Shown: one piece after another, positions 63,909 through 64,000 of the stretch
How positions within the stretch are numbered: the first letter of the stretch is position 1
Layout: each line of letters opens with the position of its first letter
Assembly (NCBI GenBank): GCA_003260355.1
Contig: MPSQ01000002.1
Span: 1-64,000, forward strand
Source of the DNA: SR1 bacterium human oral taxon HOT-345
Lineage (GTDB): Bacteria; Patescibacteriota; Gracilibacteria; Absconditabacterales; Absconditicoccaceae
DNA length: 64,000 nt
Direction: 5' to 3'
Made by a program: the position numbers and the translations under genes
Notes under the pieces: model-generated
Databases searched by the model: none
Told to the model about the DNA's origin: nothing
What the model saw: only the letters and a program-made list of their open reading frames with translations

Positions 63909-64000
63909 CTAGCTGCCGCAAAGTCGATTTGCTATTTTGGATAGCGTGATGAGCATTTCTTTGGGTTCTAGGCAAGAAAAAGGGGAGGATTCAGATTTCT
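63909..64000 (-). CDS. C-terminal end of a gene cut by the window edge
   Basis: A minus-strand frame runs from the edge to a TAG at 63909 and reads ESSPFSCLEPKEMLITLSKI followed by ANRLCGS. Too short to identify; composition is protein-like but evidence is weak. Confidence 0.3.
   Translation of the reverse strand, partial: KSESSPFSCLEPKEMLITLSKIANRLCGS

Overview
The window comes from a low-GC bacterium that reads UGA as glycine (genetic code 25), so it belongs to the Absconditabacteria (SR1) / Gracilibacteria part of the Patescibacteria (CPR). The code is set by in-frame UGA codons at invariant glycines: the MiaA P-loop, the YchF switch motif, the MutY helix-hairpin-helix, FolD, codon 2 of ribosomal protein S3 and the L2 triple-glycine loop. 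UAA and UAG are the only stops, and genes that look broken under the standard code are intact. Supporting traits are the absence of L30 from the ribosomal operon, 27F and 1492R primer-site mismatches in the 16S, and a ribose-1,5-bisphosphate isomerase of the CPR AMP pathway.

Layout. 0-1 kb: an exported lipoprotein gene fused in frame to an inverted, base-identical copy of part of pflB. 2-4.2 kb: pflB. 4.4-9.2 kb: small membrane protein, transposase remnant, M16 peptidase, tRNA-Cys, yidC, frr. 9.4-16.5 kb: four large exported or anchored cysteine-containing proteins without recognisable family. 16.7-19.4 kb: phospholipase-D-like protein, REP-like repeats around a GIY-YIG endonuclease, P-loop kinase, HU-like protein. 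19.8-24.2 kb: ECF sigma factor, extracytoplasmic partner, small membrane peptide, tandem ATP-grasp ligase and CofE-like ligase, all in one direction. 24.2-26.2 kb: VanZ, ferredoxin, miaA.

26.3-38.5 kb holds the tuf-S10-spc ribosomal operon ending at secY. Behind it lie tRNA-Pro, tRNA-Ile and tRNA-Phe and an rRNA operon in the unusual transcription order 23S-5S-16S. 44.7-49.5 kb: DUF1294 protein, ychF, prepilin peptidase with a membrane protein, a peroxiredoxin with a cysteine-rich head, a cupin. 49.6-53.5 kb: corA, mltG, a phosphatase-like protein without its catalytic histidines, truD. 53.7-59 kb: SLH-like surface protein, second HxxEH protein, mutY, pyruvyl-transferase-like protein, folD. 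59-61.8 kb: a patch with a CHAP-domain lipoprotein free of UGA, another lipoprotein and a GC-rich 42-bp tandem repeat. 61.9-64 kb: ribose-1,5-bisphosphate isomerase and secF.

Window-wide signals: the 16S 3' end lacks the anti-Shine-Dalgarno CCUCC; promoters repeatedly show a TTGCAA- or TTGACT-like -35 box exactly 16 nt from the -10 box; the octamer TCAGATTT is strongly over-represented on both strands; and several terminators share a CTGA/TCAG stem.
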